A stretch of 14,635 nt of DNA from JBCCSZ01 sp039199225 (GTDB taxonomy: Bacteria; Bacteroidota; Bacteroidia; Chitinophagales; Saprospiraceae), in the NCBI GenBank assembly GCA_039199225.1, contig JBCCSZ010000204.1, forward strand, positions 1 to 14,635, written 5' to 3'. This document shows positions 7,645 to 14,623 of this stretch, one piece after another; within the stretch, counting starts at the first letter, position 1; every line of letters begins with the position of its first letter. A model generated the notes under the pieces. That model was not told the origin of the DNA, searched no databases, and saw nothing but the letters and a program-made list of their open reading frames with translations. A program made the position numbers and the translations under genes.

Positions 7645-8574
7645 CTAGTAGCCAAAATTCTTGAGAAGCTGCTCATTGTCCCGCCAATTGTCTTTGATCT
7701 TGACGTGCATTTCCAGAAAGACCTTTTGATCCAAAAACTTTTCAATGTCGCGTCGGGCCGCCGTTCCCAGCCGTTTGATGGCCTCTCCGCCCTTACCGAT
7801 AAGGATGCTTTTTTGCGTTTTGCGCGCAACATAAATCAAGGCCGAAATCCGCACCAGTGGCTCTCCCTTTTGGGTATGGGTTTCTTTGAAAGACTCAATG
7901 CCAACTTCACAAGAGTAAGGAATCTCTTGTTTGTACTGCATCAGAATCTTTTCGCGGATGATTTCGCTGACAAAAAAGCGCTCTGGCTTATCCGTCAACT
8001 GATCTTTTGGATAGTAAACCGGTCCTTCCGGCAAATATTTCAAGACGAGCTGGAAGAGCTCTTCTACATTGGTGCCTTTCAGCGCCGAAATGGTGATGGT
8101 TTCAGTGAAATCGATCTCCTTGTTCCACGCTTGAATCATATTGGCTACCGTGATCGGCTCGGCCTGGTCAATCTTATTAATCACTAGGATCAAGGGGCTG
8201 TCCATGGCCGAAAGCTTTTCCAACATACGGATGTCCGCTGGAAAAGGATCACCCACCTCGGCAATCAACAGCATCACATCGGCATCTTCGAAGGTAGTTT
8301 TGACAAAGCGGTTCATCGCTTCATGCATCTTGTAGGCAGGGTCTTTGACAATACCTGGCGTATCCGAAAAGACAATCTGGTAGTCGTCGCTGCTCAAAAT
8401 TCCGATGATCCGATGGCGGGTGGTTTGTGGCTTATTGGTGATGATGGACATGCGCTCACCAACCAAGGCGTTCATAAGGGTGGACTTACCGACGTTTGGG
8501 CGGCCGATGATGTTGACAAAGCCAGATCGATGGCCAGTCGTTGAAGCATTCTCTTGATTCGTAGGTTCCGTAAT
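7645..8574 (-). CDS. era: GTPase Era, ribosome 30S assembly factor, apparently starting at ATT
   Basis: Era binds the 3' end of 16S rRNA and couples GTP hydrolysis to 30S subunit maturation. All G motifs are present: G1 GRPNVGKST, G2 in KPQTTRH, G3 DTPG, G4 NKID and G5 SALKG. They are followed by a C-terminal KH domain with GKGGEAIK and the ending LLKNFGY. From ATT 8574-8572 the protein has 309 aa, close to the usual 295-305. The first in-frame ATG (8475) lies after the P-loop and would give a dead protein. Upstream of the P-loop there is no ATG, GTG, TTG or CTG back to the in-frame TAA of the preceding gene (8595-8593). ATT is followed by ACG GAA, so it stands where an MTE start would be expected. 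A sequencing error or real mutation is the alternative. The gene lies 18 bases behind the 194-aa gene and is probably cotranscribed with it. Confidence 0.9.
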   Translation of the reverse strand: MTEPTNQENASTTGHRSGFVNIIGRPNVGKSTLMNALVGERMSIITNKPQTTRHRIIGILSSDDYQIVFSDTPGIVKDPAYKMHEAMNRFVKTTFEDADVMLLIAEVGDPFPADIRMLEKLSAMDSPLILVINKIDQAEPITVANMIQAWNKEIDFTETITISALKGTNVEELFQLVLKYLPEGPVYYPKDQLTDKPERFFVSEIIREKILMQYKQEIPYSCEVGIESFKETHTQKGEPLVRISALIYVARKTQKSILIGKGGEAIKRLGTAARRDIEKFLDQKVFLEMHVKIKDNWRDNEQLLKNFGY

Positions 8575-8592
8575 TTGAAAATTTAGTTCAAG

Positions 8593-9177
8593 TTAGTAAT
8601 ACAACTGTTTGACACCCGTACTAATGAGGCGATCAACCGTTCTGAAGAAAGCCTTGGGCTTGAGGACGCGCCATTCCAGATCGTTGAACTCTCCTCCGAA
8701 GTTGACGTATTGTTGCAAGCGGGTATCCTCCATCTCCTGACGCACATGCTCCAGGGTATTGATTAAGCAAATCCAGCCGTTGTTTTCCATGACATCCTCA
8801 AACCATTCTTCGTAATAGCAGTCGTCCGAGCCATGAAAGTTCAACACATTGTCGCAAACGAGAATGTACTTAGAAATATCGTACTGCGCCAAGTGATCCA
8901 CAATATCCCGTTTGAGGAACATCACATCGTTTTGCAAACAATCGTTCCACTCTCCGATCAGTTCGATCACCGCAAACTTTTCGTCATATTCTACATACAG
9001 TATTTTCATGTACAAGGTCGCGGAGCCAAAGGCGTCCCACTGTGGATGAATGAAGTAGTTGTAGATTTTTTGGGTGAACTGAAACTCGCTATATTCCCGG
9101 CCATAAAAGGGCGAACGCTCGTCTTCCGAGGCCACATAATAATCTCTCCACCTGATAAAAGGTTCTATGTCGTGCAT
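8593..9177 (-). CDS. Conserved-looking hypothetical protein, 194 aa, upstream of era
   Basis: I do not recognise a named family. The protein is acidic and rich in Trp and Tyr, with no signal peptide and no membrane segment, so it is probably cytoplasmic. The middle (about residues 55-115) alternates strands and helices: MKILYVEYDEKFAVIELIGEW, with its tail in a helix, then YDISKYILVCDNVLNFHG. This resembles a small alpha/beta fold, perhaps STAS-like, but that is a guess from pattern only. The C-terminal half carries the helix CLINTLEHVRQEMED and a region WRVLKPKAFFRTVDRL. The ATG at 9177 is preceded by an AT-rich leader without a Shine-Dalgarno. The gene sits between the DUF3667 gene (71 bases upstream) and era (18 bases downstream, same frame), which suggests cotranscription. 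Confidence 0.8.
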   Translation of the reverse strand: MHDIEPFIRWRDYYVASEDERSPFYGREYSEFQFTQKIYNYFIHPQWDAFGSATLYMKILYVEYDEKFAVIELIGEWNDCLQNDVMFLKRDIVDHLAQYDISKYILVCDNVLNFHGSDDCYYEEWFEDVMENNGWICLINTLEHVRQEMEDTRLQQYVNFGGEFNDLEWRVLKPKAFFRTVDRLISTGVKQLYY

Positions 9178-9248
9178 CTTCTAAGGGATAATGAATGATG
9201 CGGCAAGGTAAAGCATTCGACCTAGATAAGCAAGTCTTGGCATTTCGA

Positions 9249-10049
9249 CTACGAACCGAATTTCTTGTGAATAAACGCAATAGAAAAGCCGATGACAAAA
9301 GCGGAGATTCCTATGGTTACAAGGAAAAGTACAAAAGCAGAGAGGTAACACAATAGGCCCAACACCATTCCTTCCACGAGATTTTTCTTAAACAAGCGCT
9401 TGAAAGTCATGCCATACACGATGACATAGGTCAATATACCTATTAAAAAATAAGCCGATTGGAGGGCGGGATTTAGGTATACAACAGAAATGGTCAATAA
9501 GCTGATTAGGCTGGTATGTCCAATTACATAGGTATTGAGTACTACATGCTCGGCGAAATACCACTTCTGCTTTTTGAAAATCCAACTGGTAGCAAGGCTC
9601 ATAAAAGGCAACAGCAGAAAGGGGATGACATTCAAAAAATTGGTCATAAGATTCATGGCTCGCCGACCTTTCGCCTCTTCTTCGGGCGTTTGATACATTC
9701 CCAAGCTCTTAAAAAAGCTGATGTTTTGCTCGACCTGCTCGACGAATACCCCCGAAAAGATACTGACAAAAGCTGCCATCGCAATCATTAGAAAAGCGTA
9801 ACGAAATGGATTGTAATAAGGTCGGGTATTGCCATTGACATAGTCCTGAACCACTTTGCCTGGTCGGGTGAATAGCATCTTTATGGTATGCCATAGGCCC
9901 CGATCTACGTTAAAGATATTGCTAAGAGCTGTGGTCAACACGCCTTTGACGGTCAGGCGCTCGGCAATCAGTTTTTGTCCACAGTTGGAACAGTAGGTAC
10001 CATGTAAGGGTTCTCCACAACTTTTACAGGCTTGGGTTTGCGTTTCCAT
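9249..10049 (-). CDS. DUF3667-family zinc-ribbon integral membrane protein
   Basis: A 266-aa protein. The N-terminus has a zinc-ribbon with CKSC at residues 8-11 and CSNC at 20-23. It is followed by the DUF3667 hallmark: an LTVKG segment, NVDRGLWHTIK, FTRPGKVVQDYVNG and YYNPFRYAFL. About five hydrophobic segments follow, at roughly 85-105, 135-160, 170-195, 200-220 and 225-260, so the C-terminal part is embedded in the inner membrane. The ribbon would face the cytoplasm. The molecular function of DUF3667 proteins is not known to me. The gene heads a minus-strand cluster with the 194-aa gene and era, and it is divergent from the NadR-like kinase gene (106-base gap), which should hold both promoters. 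Confidence 0.88.
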   Translation of the reverse strand: METQTQACKSCGEPLHGTYCSNCGQKLIAERLTVKGVLTTALSNIFNVDRGLWHTIKMLFTRPGKVVQDYVNGNTRPYYNPFRYAFLMIAMAAFVSIFSGVFVEQVEQNISFFKSLGMYQTPEEEAKGRRAMNLMTNFLNVIPFLLLPFMSLATSWIFKKQKWYFAEHVVLNTYVIGHTSLISLLTISVVYLNPALQSAYFLIGILTYVIVYGMTFKRLFKKNLVEGMVLGLLCYLSAFVLFLVTIGISAFVIGFSIAFIHKKFGS

Positions 10050-10155
10050 GCTTTATGTGTATAATGTTTGAAAACTGAATGGCTATCAAAAACCTTTGTC
10101 TATCAATTTGTTGGCTTTAGACCCTTAAGCTTGTCGCATCCTAAAGTTACGGTAA

Positions 10156-10680
10156 ATGTTGAAAATTGTCTGTACCGGCCCCGAATCAAGTGGAAAAACA
10201 ACCATGGCACGCCTACTGGCAGCACATTTTAGTTGTATTTGGGTACCAGAATATGCCCGGGATTTTTTGAATCGCCTGGGAAGAGCCTACCGAGAAAGCG
10301 ATTTGCTGGACATTGCCAAGGGACAACACAGCGCCATAATGAAGGCTGCCAAAAATGCCCACTCCCTGCTCATCTGCGATACCGACCTGCTCACCATTCA
10401 CATCTGGGGGATGGTCAAATACAAGCGCAGTCACCCTTGGATCGACCAACAAATGGAGCAGTCAGACAACACACTATATCTGCTGTGCCGTCCCGATATT
10501 CCCTGGGAGCCCGACCCCTTGCGCGAAAATCCTGACGACCGAGATGCCCTATTCATCCGATACGAAAATAAACTCCAACAGCTCAATAAACGCTACTTTA
10601 TTGTTGAGGGAACGCCATCCAATCGAACAACATCAAGTATTGCCAGAATTCAACAAATATTGAATAGCGAAACATACTGA
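10156..10680 (+). CDS. NadR-like P-loop kinase (AAA_28 / ribosylnicotinamide kinase type)
   Basis: A 174-aa protein matching the kinase domain of NadR, which phosphorylates nicotinamide riboside to NMN. It has a Walker A GPESSGKT at residues 8-15. It also has the family motifs VPEYARDFL (about 31-39), ICDTDLLTIHIWG (about 73-85, Walker B region) and CRPDIPWEPDPLRENP with DDRDALF (about 113-136), followed by a C-terminal helix. There is no adenylyltransferase or DNA-binding domain, so it is a stand-alone kinase rather than full NadR. No PnuC-type transporter is visible nearby. The stop lies only about 40 bases before the TPP riboswitch, so the gene is outside riboswitch control but its transcript could read into the leader. 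The substrate could be nicotinamide riboside or another vitamin such as thiamine. The latter is speculation from the neighbourhood. Confidence 0.85.
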   Translation: MLKIVCTGPESSGKTTMARLLAAHFSCIWVPEYARDFLNRLGRAYRESDLLDIAKGQHSAIMKAAKNAHSLLICDTDLLTIHIWGMVKYKRSHPWIDQQMEQSDNTLYLLCRPDIPWEPDPLRENPDDRDALFIRYENKLQQLNKRYFIVEGTPSNRTTSSIARIQQILNSETY

Positions 10681-10706
10681 GGGCTTCTACTTTTACTGCT
10701 TTTTTC

Positions 10707-10714
10707 TATCTTCG
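10707..10714 (+). promoter_or_regulatory. Candidate -7 box for the riboswitch-receptor transcript
   Basis: TATCTTCG matches the Bacteroidota -7 consensus TAnnTTTG with one mismatch and is followed by CA, as often seen. A start site a few bases downstream would place the RNA 5' end almost exactly at the beginning of the TPP riboswitch (about 10721). No good TTTG -33 box is seen at the expected distance. Confidence 0.45.
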
Positions 10715-10720
10715 CAGCGT

Positions 10721-10797
10721 TTCACTGGGGTGCTTGGCAATTTTGCCAGGCTGAGATTAGACCCATAGAACCTGGGCGGGTAATGCTGCCAAGGGAT
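10721..10797 (+). promoter_or_regulatory. TPP riboswitch (THI element)
   Basis: The conserved blocks of the thiamine-pyrophosphate aptamer appear in order: GGGGTGC (10727-10733), the hairpin TGGCA/TGCCA (10735-10748), CTGAGAT (10751-10757), ACCC (10761-10764), GAACCTG (10768-10774), GGTAATGC (10779-10786 region) and AAGGGA (10791-10796). It lies about 70 bases upstream of the TonB-dependent receptor and should repress it when TPP is plentiful. The P1 closing stem is weak by eye, so the exact ends are uncertain. Confidence 0.93.
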
Positions 10798-10798
10798 C

Positions 10799-10824
10799 AA
10801 CCTCTTCTGCTGTTGAGGTTTTCT
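10799..10824 (+). promoter_or_regulatory. Hairpin after the TPP aptamer, possible expression platform
   Basis: AACCTC (10799-10804) pairs with GAGGTT (10815-10820) and is followed by a short T-rich run (TTTTCT overlapping the stem). It directly follows the aptamer and could be a weak terminator alternating with the aptamer P1 stem. The T-run is poor. A second small stem, TCGCC (10849-10853) with GGCGA (10862-10866), ends at the A of the first possible start codon and is an alternative platform. The mechanism is inference. Confidence 0.35.
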
Positions 10825-10865
10825 GGGCCTTTGTATGTACATGTGGGTCGCCTAACCCCTGGGCG

Positions 10866-13334
10866 ATGCGATTGGAAAACTTCAAATACTTACGAATGCG
10901 ATTTTTGCTACTAAGCTGTTGTTGCTTATTATTGCCTATTTTGTTGAATGCTCAGTCTTCTTTGAATGGAACCATCACAGATCAAGACGGTGAACCCCTT
11001 CCGGGCGCGTTCATCCTACTGGACGATATCCAACGGAGTACAACGAGCGATGAAGATGGTTTTTTTCGATTTGCCAAACTCGAAAAGGGAACGTATACCC
11101 TGGTCATTTCTTACCTGGGCTACGAAAGTCAAACCCAAAAAGTGAGCCTTACCGAAAACCGTCAGTATGTAGACTTTAGCCTGACTGCGACCAGCTATCG
11201 CATGAAAGAAGTGGAAATTCTCAGCACTTGGGCCGAAGAAAAAACCCCTGTCACCTATACCAATCTCGACAAAGAAACCCTCGAGAAAAACAACCTTGGC
11301 CAGGATGTTCCCTTCCTGCTGAAGTGGACCCCTTCCGCCGTTGTCACCTCCGATGCTGGTACAGGGATCGGCTACACAGGCATCCGAATCAGAGGCAGCG
11401 ATCCGACCCGTATCAATGTAACCATCAATGGCATCCCGCTCAACGATGCAGAATCCCAGGGGACCTTCTGGGTCGACCTGCCAGACTTTATCAGCTCGAC
11501 CGAGGGCGTGCAAATTCAACGGGGCGTCGGTACTTCAACCAACGGTGCCGGTGCCTTTGGTGCTACCATCAACCTCAGTACCGGAAAGGTCCACGCCAAA
11601 CCCTACCTCAAGCTGGTCAATGGCATTGGTTCCTTCAACACCCTGCGACACAACATCCAAGCGGGCAGTGGCTTGATCAAAAACAAATTTACCCTGGATG
11701 GCCGCCTGTCGCGCATCACCTCCGATGGCTACATCGACCGAGCGAGCGCCCGGCTGCATTCTTTCTTCTTCTCCGGAGCAATGATCGAGGAAAAGCAGTC
11801 TTTGCGCCTCAATGTCTTTTCCGGACACGAAATCACCTACCAAGCCTGGAACGGCGTACCTTACCAGCTGGTGGATAGCCTGCCAACTTTCAACACAGCA
11901 GGCACCGAAAGAGCCGGTGAGCCACACGACAACGAAGTGGACAATTACACCCAGACCCACTACCAGCTGTTATTCAACCGCGAATTGAGCAATGAGTTGC
12001 ACCTCAATTTGGCTGCGCACTACACTCGTGGTAAGGGCTTCTTTGAGCAATACAAAGCCGACCAGGTGCTGGGCGAATACAACATCAATCGGATCGACAC
12101 CACAGACCTCATCCGTCGCCGTTGGCTCGACAACCACTTCTACGGCCTTACTTACAGCCTCAACTACAATCCCAATGAGCGCTTTCGGGCTGTACTCGGA
12201 GGTGCTTTGAGCAATTACAACGGCCGCCACTTCGGAGAGGTGATCTGGACGGCTTCACAAGGAGAACAAAACACTCCTCCGATCTATTACGACAATGATG
12301 CAGAGAAGCTGGACTTCAACATTTTTGGGAAAATCCACTACCAGTTGACGGCTAAGACCAATGCCTACGTAGACCTGCAATATCGCATGGTCAACTATTC
12401 TTTCCTCGGCTTGGACAGCATCGGGCTGGCGGCAGATCAAGACATACGGTTACATTTTTTCAACCCTAAGATCGGGCTGTTCCACCAGATCGATGCCAAT
12501 CGAAATGTATATGCCTCCTTTGGTGTAGGCCATCGCGAACCCAACCGCAACGACTTTACGGAATCTACGCCCCTCAGTCGCCCCAAGGCAGAACGGCTCT
12601 TCAATACAGAGATTGGCTATCGGGAGCAATGGGAAAAGATCAATTTTGGTGTGAATCTCTACCATATGTTCTACAAAGACCAATTGGTACCGACGGGGCA
12701 GCTCAACGACGTAGGGGCAGCCACCCGCGTCAATGTGGACAACAGCTTCCGTGCTGGCGTCGAGTTTGACGCTCGGGTGATTCTAGCCAAGGGGCTGGAA
12801 TTTGGGACCTCTGCGACCTTGAGCCAAAACAAAATCAAGTCGTTCACAGAGTTTATCGATGTATGGGATACGGGCCAACAAACCCAGATTGAGCATGAAG
12901 ATTCTGACTTGGCTTTTTCGCCCAATGTCATTTGGAGTGGGATGTTGAGCTACAATTTTTTGGAAGGACGCCTCGAAAATCACGACTTCATTGTGTCACT
13001 GATGTCGAAATACATTGGCAAACAGTTCATCGATAACAGCTCCAATGAAAATACTCAGCTGGACGCTTACAGCTTTAGCGACCTACGGCTGCAGTACAAC
13101 TTCCGCTCTGGCATCCTCAAGGAGCTAAGTGTCAGATTTCTCATTCGCAACTTATTTGACGCTCGCTACTCTGCCAATGCCTGGACTTATCGCTACATCT
13201 CTGCCGGCTACGACGCACGTCCGGACGACCCCAGCGCGCGATTGGAAGATGCCAGCACCAGCACTTATAATCTCACAGGGCTTTACCCACAAGCTGGCCG
13301 CAATTACTTACTCGGCGTGACGATCGGATTCTAA
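10866..13334 (+). CDS. TonB-dependent outer-membrane receptor, TPP-riboswitch controlled (probable thiamine uptake)
   Basis: An 822-aa receptor for energy-dependent uptake across the outer membrane. Residues 11-30 form a signal peptide (MRFLLLSCCC to LNAQ). This makes ATG 10896, which has an AT-rich leader, at least as likely a start as ATG 10866. Residues of about 33-113 are a carboxypeptidase-regulatory-like domain (GTITDQDGEPLPGAFI, FLG-like YLGYES). The plug spans about 130-240 with IRIRGSDPTRINVTINGIPL and GVGTSTNGAGAFGATIN. The beta-barrel follows, with the late marker FLIRNLFDARY and a terminal strand ending LLGVTIGF. The TPP riboswitch in its leader assigns it to the thiamine-regulated receptors (omr1/OMthi) known in Bacteroidota. 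Substrate specificity is inferred from regulation only. No pnuT or thiamine pyrophosphokinase gene follows, and the unit ends at a terminator. Confidence 0.93.
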   Translation: MRLENFKYLRMRFLLLSCCCLLLPILLNAQSSLNGTITDQDGEPLPGAFILLDDIQRSTTSDEDGFFRFAKLEKGTYTLVISYLGYESQTQKVSLTENRQYVDFSLTATSYRMKEVEILSTWAEEKTPVTYTNLDKETLEKNNLGQDVPFLLKWTPSAVVTSDAGTGIGYTGIRIRGSDPTRINVTINGIPLNDAESQGTFWVDLPDFISSTEGVQIQRGVGTSTNGAGAFGATINLSTGKVHAKPYLKLVNGIGSFNTLRHNIQAGSGLIKNKFTLDGRLSRITSDGYIDRASARLHSFFFSGAMIEEKQSLRLNVFSGHEITYQAWNGVPYQLVDSLPTFNTAGTERAGEPHDNEVDNYTQTHYQLLFNRELSNELHLNLAAHYTRGKGFFEQYKADQVLGEYNINRIDTTDLIRRRWLDNHFYGLTYSLNYNPNERFRAVLGGALSNYNGRHFGEVIWTASQGEQNTPPIYYDNDAEKLDFNIFGKIHYQLTAKTNAYVDLQYRMVNYSFLGLDSIGLAADQDIRLHFFNPKIGLFHQIDANRNVYASFGVGHREPNRNDFTESTPLSRPKAERLFNTEIGYREQWEKINFGVNLYHMFYKDQLVPTGQLNDVGAATRVNVDNSFRAGVEFDARVILAKGLEFGTSATLSQNKIKSFTEFIDVWDTGQQTQIEHEDSDLAFSPNVIWSGMLSYNFLEGRLENHDFIVSLMSKYIGKQFIDNSSNENTQLDAYSFSDLRLQYNFRSGILKELSVRFLIRNLFDARYSANAWTYRYISAGYDARPDDPSARLEDASTSTYNLTGLYPQAGRNYLLGVTIGF

Positions 13335-13353
13335 GGGATCAAAGTCACCACGT

Positions 13354-13402
13354 AAAAAGCCCTAAGCATTATTTCACGAGGAACGCTGCTTAGGGCTTTT
13401 TT
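13354..13402. terminator. Bidirectional intrinsic terminator between convergent genes
   Basis: A perfect 15-base-pair stem joins 13354-13368 (AAAAAGCCCTAAGCA) to 13387-13401, with an 18-base loop. The plus strand ends in TTTTTT, and the opposite strand also leaves the GC core through a T-run. It lies 19 bases after the receptor stop and 38 bases after the stop of the converging barrel-protein gene, so it can serve both. Confidence 0.9.
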
Positions 13403-13439
13403 GATTGATTCAGGTTATAAGGAAAGGCTTCCCGAGATA

Positions 13440-14087
13440 CTAGAAATTCCAGGTAAAGCCAAAACGGAAATCCAAGGGTAAGTTGATGTTGTCATCCGAT
13501 TCCATGACGTTGTACAGAATTAGGATTTCATAGCCAAAAAGGCCATTCCCGCTGTTGTAACCTCCTCCGATGTAAAAGTTGTCGCGATTCTCTCTTTGCT
13601 TCAACACCTCACCGTTTCGGACGGCCAGCACGGTTCCGCGCGCATTGACAGTGGTAAAGAAAACCTCGGCACTTTCAAATTCGTACTCCACATGAGCAAA
13701 GAGATTTTGAAAGGCTTTGAAGCGGCCAAAAAGCCCAACAGAATAGGAAATGGGTTGAAATCTATACGTCTGGTTATCTGTTCCAAATCCTTTGATAAAA
13801 GAGTACTGCAGACCGACGCGCGGACCGACCGATACTGTTTCGATGATTTTGTACCCTACCATGGGGGAAATACCAATGTTGAAAATATTGATGTTGTTTC
13901 CACCACTAAATCCCAGATTGAAGCCTCCTCCGTACCACAATTTATTCTTCAAACTGCCACTCTCGTCAAAGTATTCATCGTTTTTGCTGCTGCGCTTAGA
14001 ACTCCTTCTCTGCGCATCTGCTTGGTTGAGTCCCACGACCAGAAAGCAAAGCAGGAAAAGGGAAATCAGTTTGACTAAATTTTTCAT
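13440..14087 (-). CDS. Outer-membrane beta-barrel protein (porin-like, unassigned)
   Basis: A 215-aa exported protein. Residues 1-26 are a signal peptide (MKNLVKLISLFLLCFLVVGL then NQADAQ). A basic serine-rich linker RRSSKRSSK follows, and the rest alternates strands typical of a small barrel: WYGGGFNLGFSGG, FNIGISPMVGYKI, SVGPRVGLQYSF, ISYSVGLFGRF, LFAHVEYEFE, NFYIGGGYNSG and FGYEILILYNV. It ends with an aromatic C-terminus FRFGFTWNF, as is common for outer-membrane barrels. It resembles the widespread Bacteroidota barrel families whose role is mostly unknown, structural or porin-like. It has its own candidate promoter and shares the bidirectional terminator with the receptor gene, from which it is transcribed convergently. 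No functional link to thiamine uptake is shown. Confidence 0.88.
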   Translation of the reverse strand: MKNLVKLISLFLLCFLVVGLNQADAQRRSSKRSSKNDEYFDESGSLKNKLWYGGGFNLGFSGGNNINIFNIGISPMVGYKIIETVSVGPRVGLQYSFIKGFGTDNQTYRFQPISYSVGLFGRFKAFQNLFAHVEYEFESAEVFFTTVNARGTVLAVRNGEVLKQRENRDNFYIGGGYNSGNGLFGYEILILYNVMESDDNINLPLDFRFGFTWNF

Positions 14088-14117
14088 CTTTCACTTTTTG
14101 ATTGAACAATGGTAATA

Positions 14118-14125
14118 CAAAAATA
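14118..14125 (-). promoter_or_regulatory. Candidate -7 promoter box of the barrel-protein gene
   Basis: On the minus strand TATTTTTG matches the Bacteroidota -7 consensus TAnnTTTG exactly and lies about 30 bases before the ATG at 14087, giving a short leader. No TTTG -33 box is seen at the usual spacing. Confidence 0.42.
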
Positions 14126-14332
14126 GTCAGGATTATGTTCGTGTGTTAGCGATATACCCAAAAATTAAGTCCACTCCAAATATAAAACCCTTCCCTCGCA
14201 TGGTTATTTTGGCAAAAGCTGTTAGCAGTATGTTAAATCAGTGGATGGTTTTTCAGCTGGCCGTTTCCAAAAAGCACAACACTAGGGATGCTGCCGACCG
14301 CATACTTGCCGCACTGCCTACTGCAAAAGAGC

Positions 14333-14623
14333 CTAATCCTCCTGACGCATTTGACTAAAAGAAGGTGGGATGGTTGTTTGGGTATTGACTAATTTGTGTT
14401 GGTAGAGGTATTCGCGCCAGGCGGCGGCACGTTTGGCGCTCGAAAAGCTGTAGAAGGTTTGATTTTCGTTGAGTTTTTCGTGGAAACCGAGTCGATCATC
14501 AAATTTCAGTTCCAGCAACTTAATGATGCCATAGGAGAAATAATCGCGTTTACCCCCTGTCCGGCTGACAAAGGGAGAGACGATGTCGAATTGGAGAATA
14601 TCGTAGATTTTCTGGAAGTCCAT
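14333..14623 (-). CDS. Hypothetical protein, possibly 5'-truncated by the window edge
   Basis: From ATG 14623 this ORF encodes 96 aa. The frame is also open through the remaining 12 bases to the window edge, so the true start may lie outside. The sequence is soluble-looking, with MDFQKIYDILQFDIVSPFV, a basic turn RTGGKRDYFSYG, and FHEKLNENQTFYSFSS followed by KRAAAWREYLY. No membrane segment or signal peptide is present. I do not recognise the family. The downstream 245 bases to the barrel-protein gene contain no clear terminator for it. Confidence 0.6.
   Translation of the reverse strand: MDFQKIYDILQFDIVSPFVSRTGGKRDYFSYGIIKLLELKFDDRLGFHEKLNENQTFYSFSSAKRAAAWREYLYQHKLVNTQTTIPPSFSQMRQED

Noticed and set aside
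7645..8475. era starting at ATG 8475
   Set aside because: This start removes the G1 P-loop (GRPNVGKST), which is encoded intact and in frame just upstream, so it cannot be the functional start.
10213..12983. Minus-strand and alternate-frame ORFs within the kinase and receptor genes
   Set aside because: They overlap clearly assigned genes with complete family motifs and show no motifs of their own.
13596..14115. Plus-strand ORFs opposite the barrel-protein gene
   Set aside because: The minus-strand frame has a proper signal peptide, barrel pattern and promoter box, so the plus frames are shadows.
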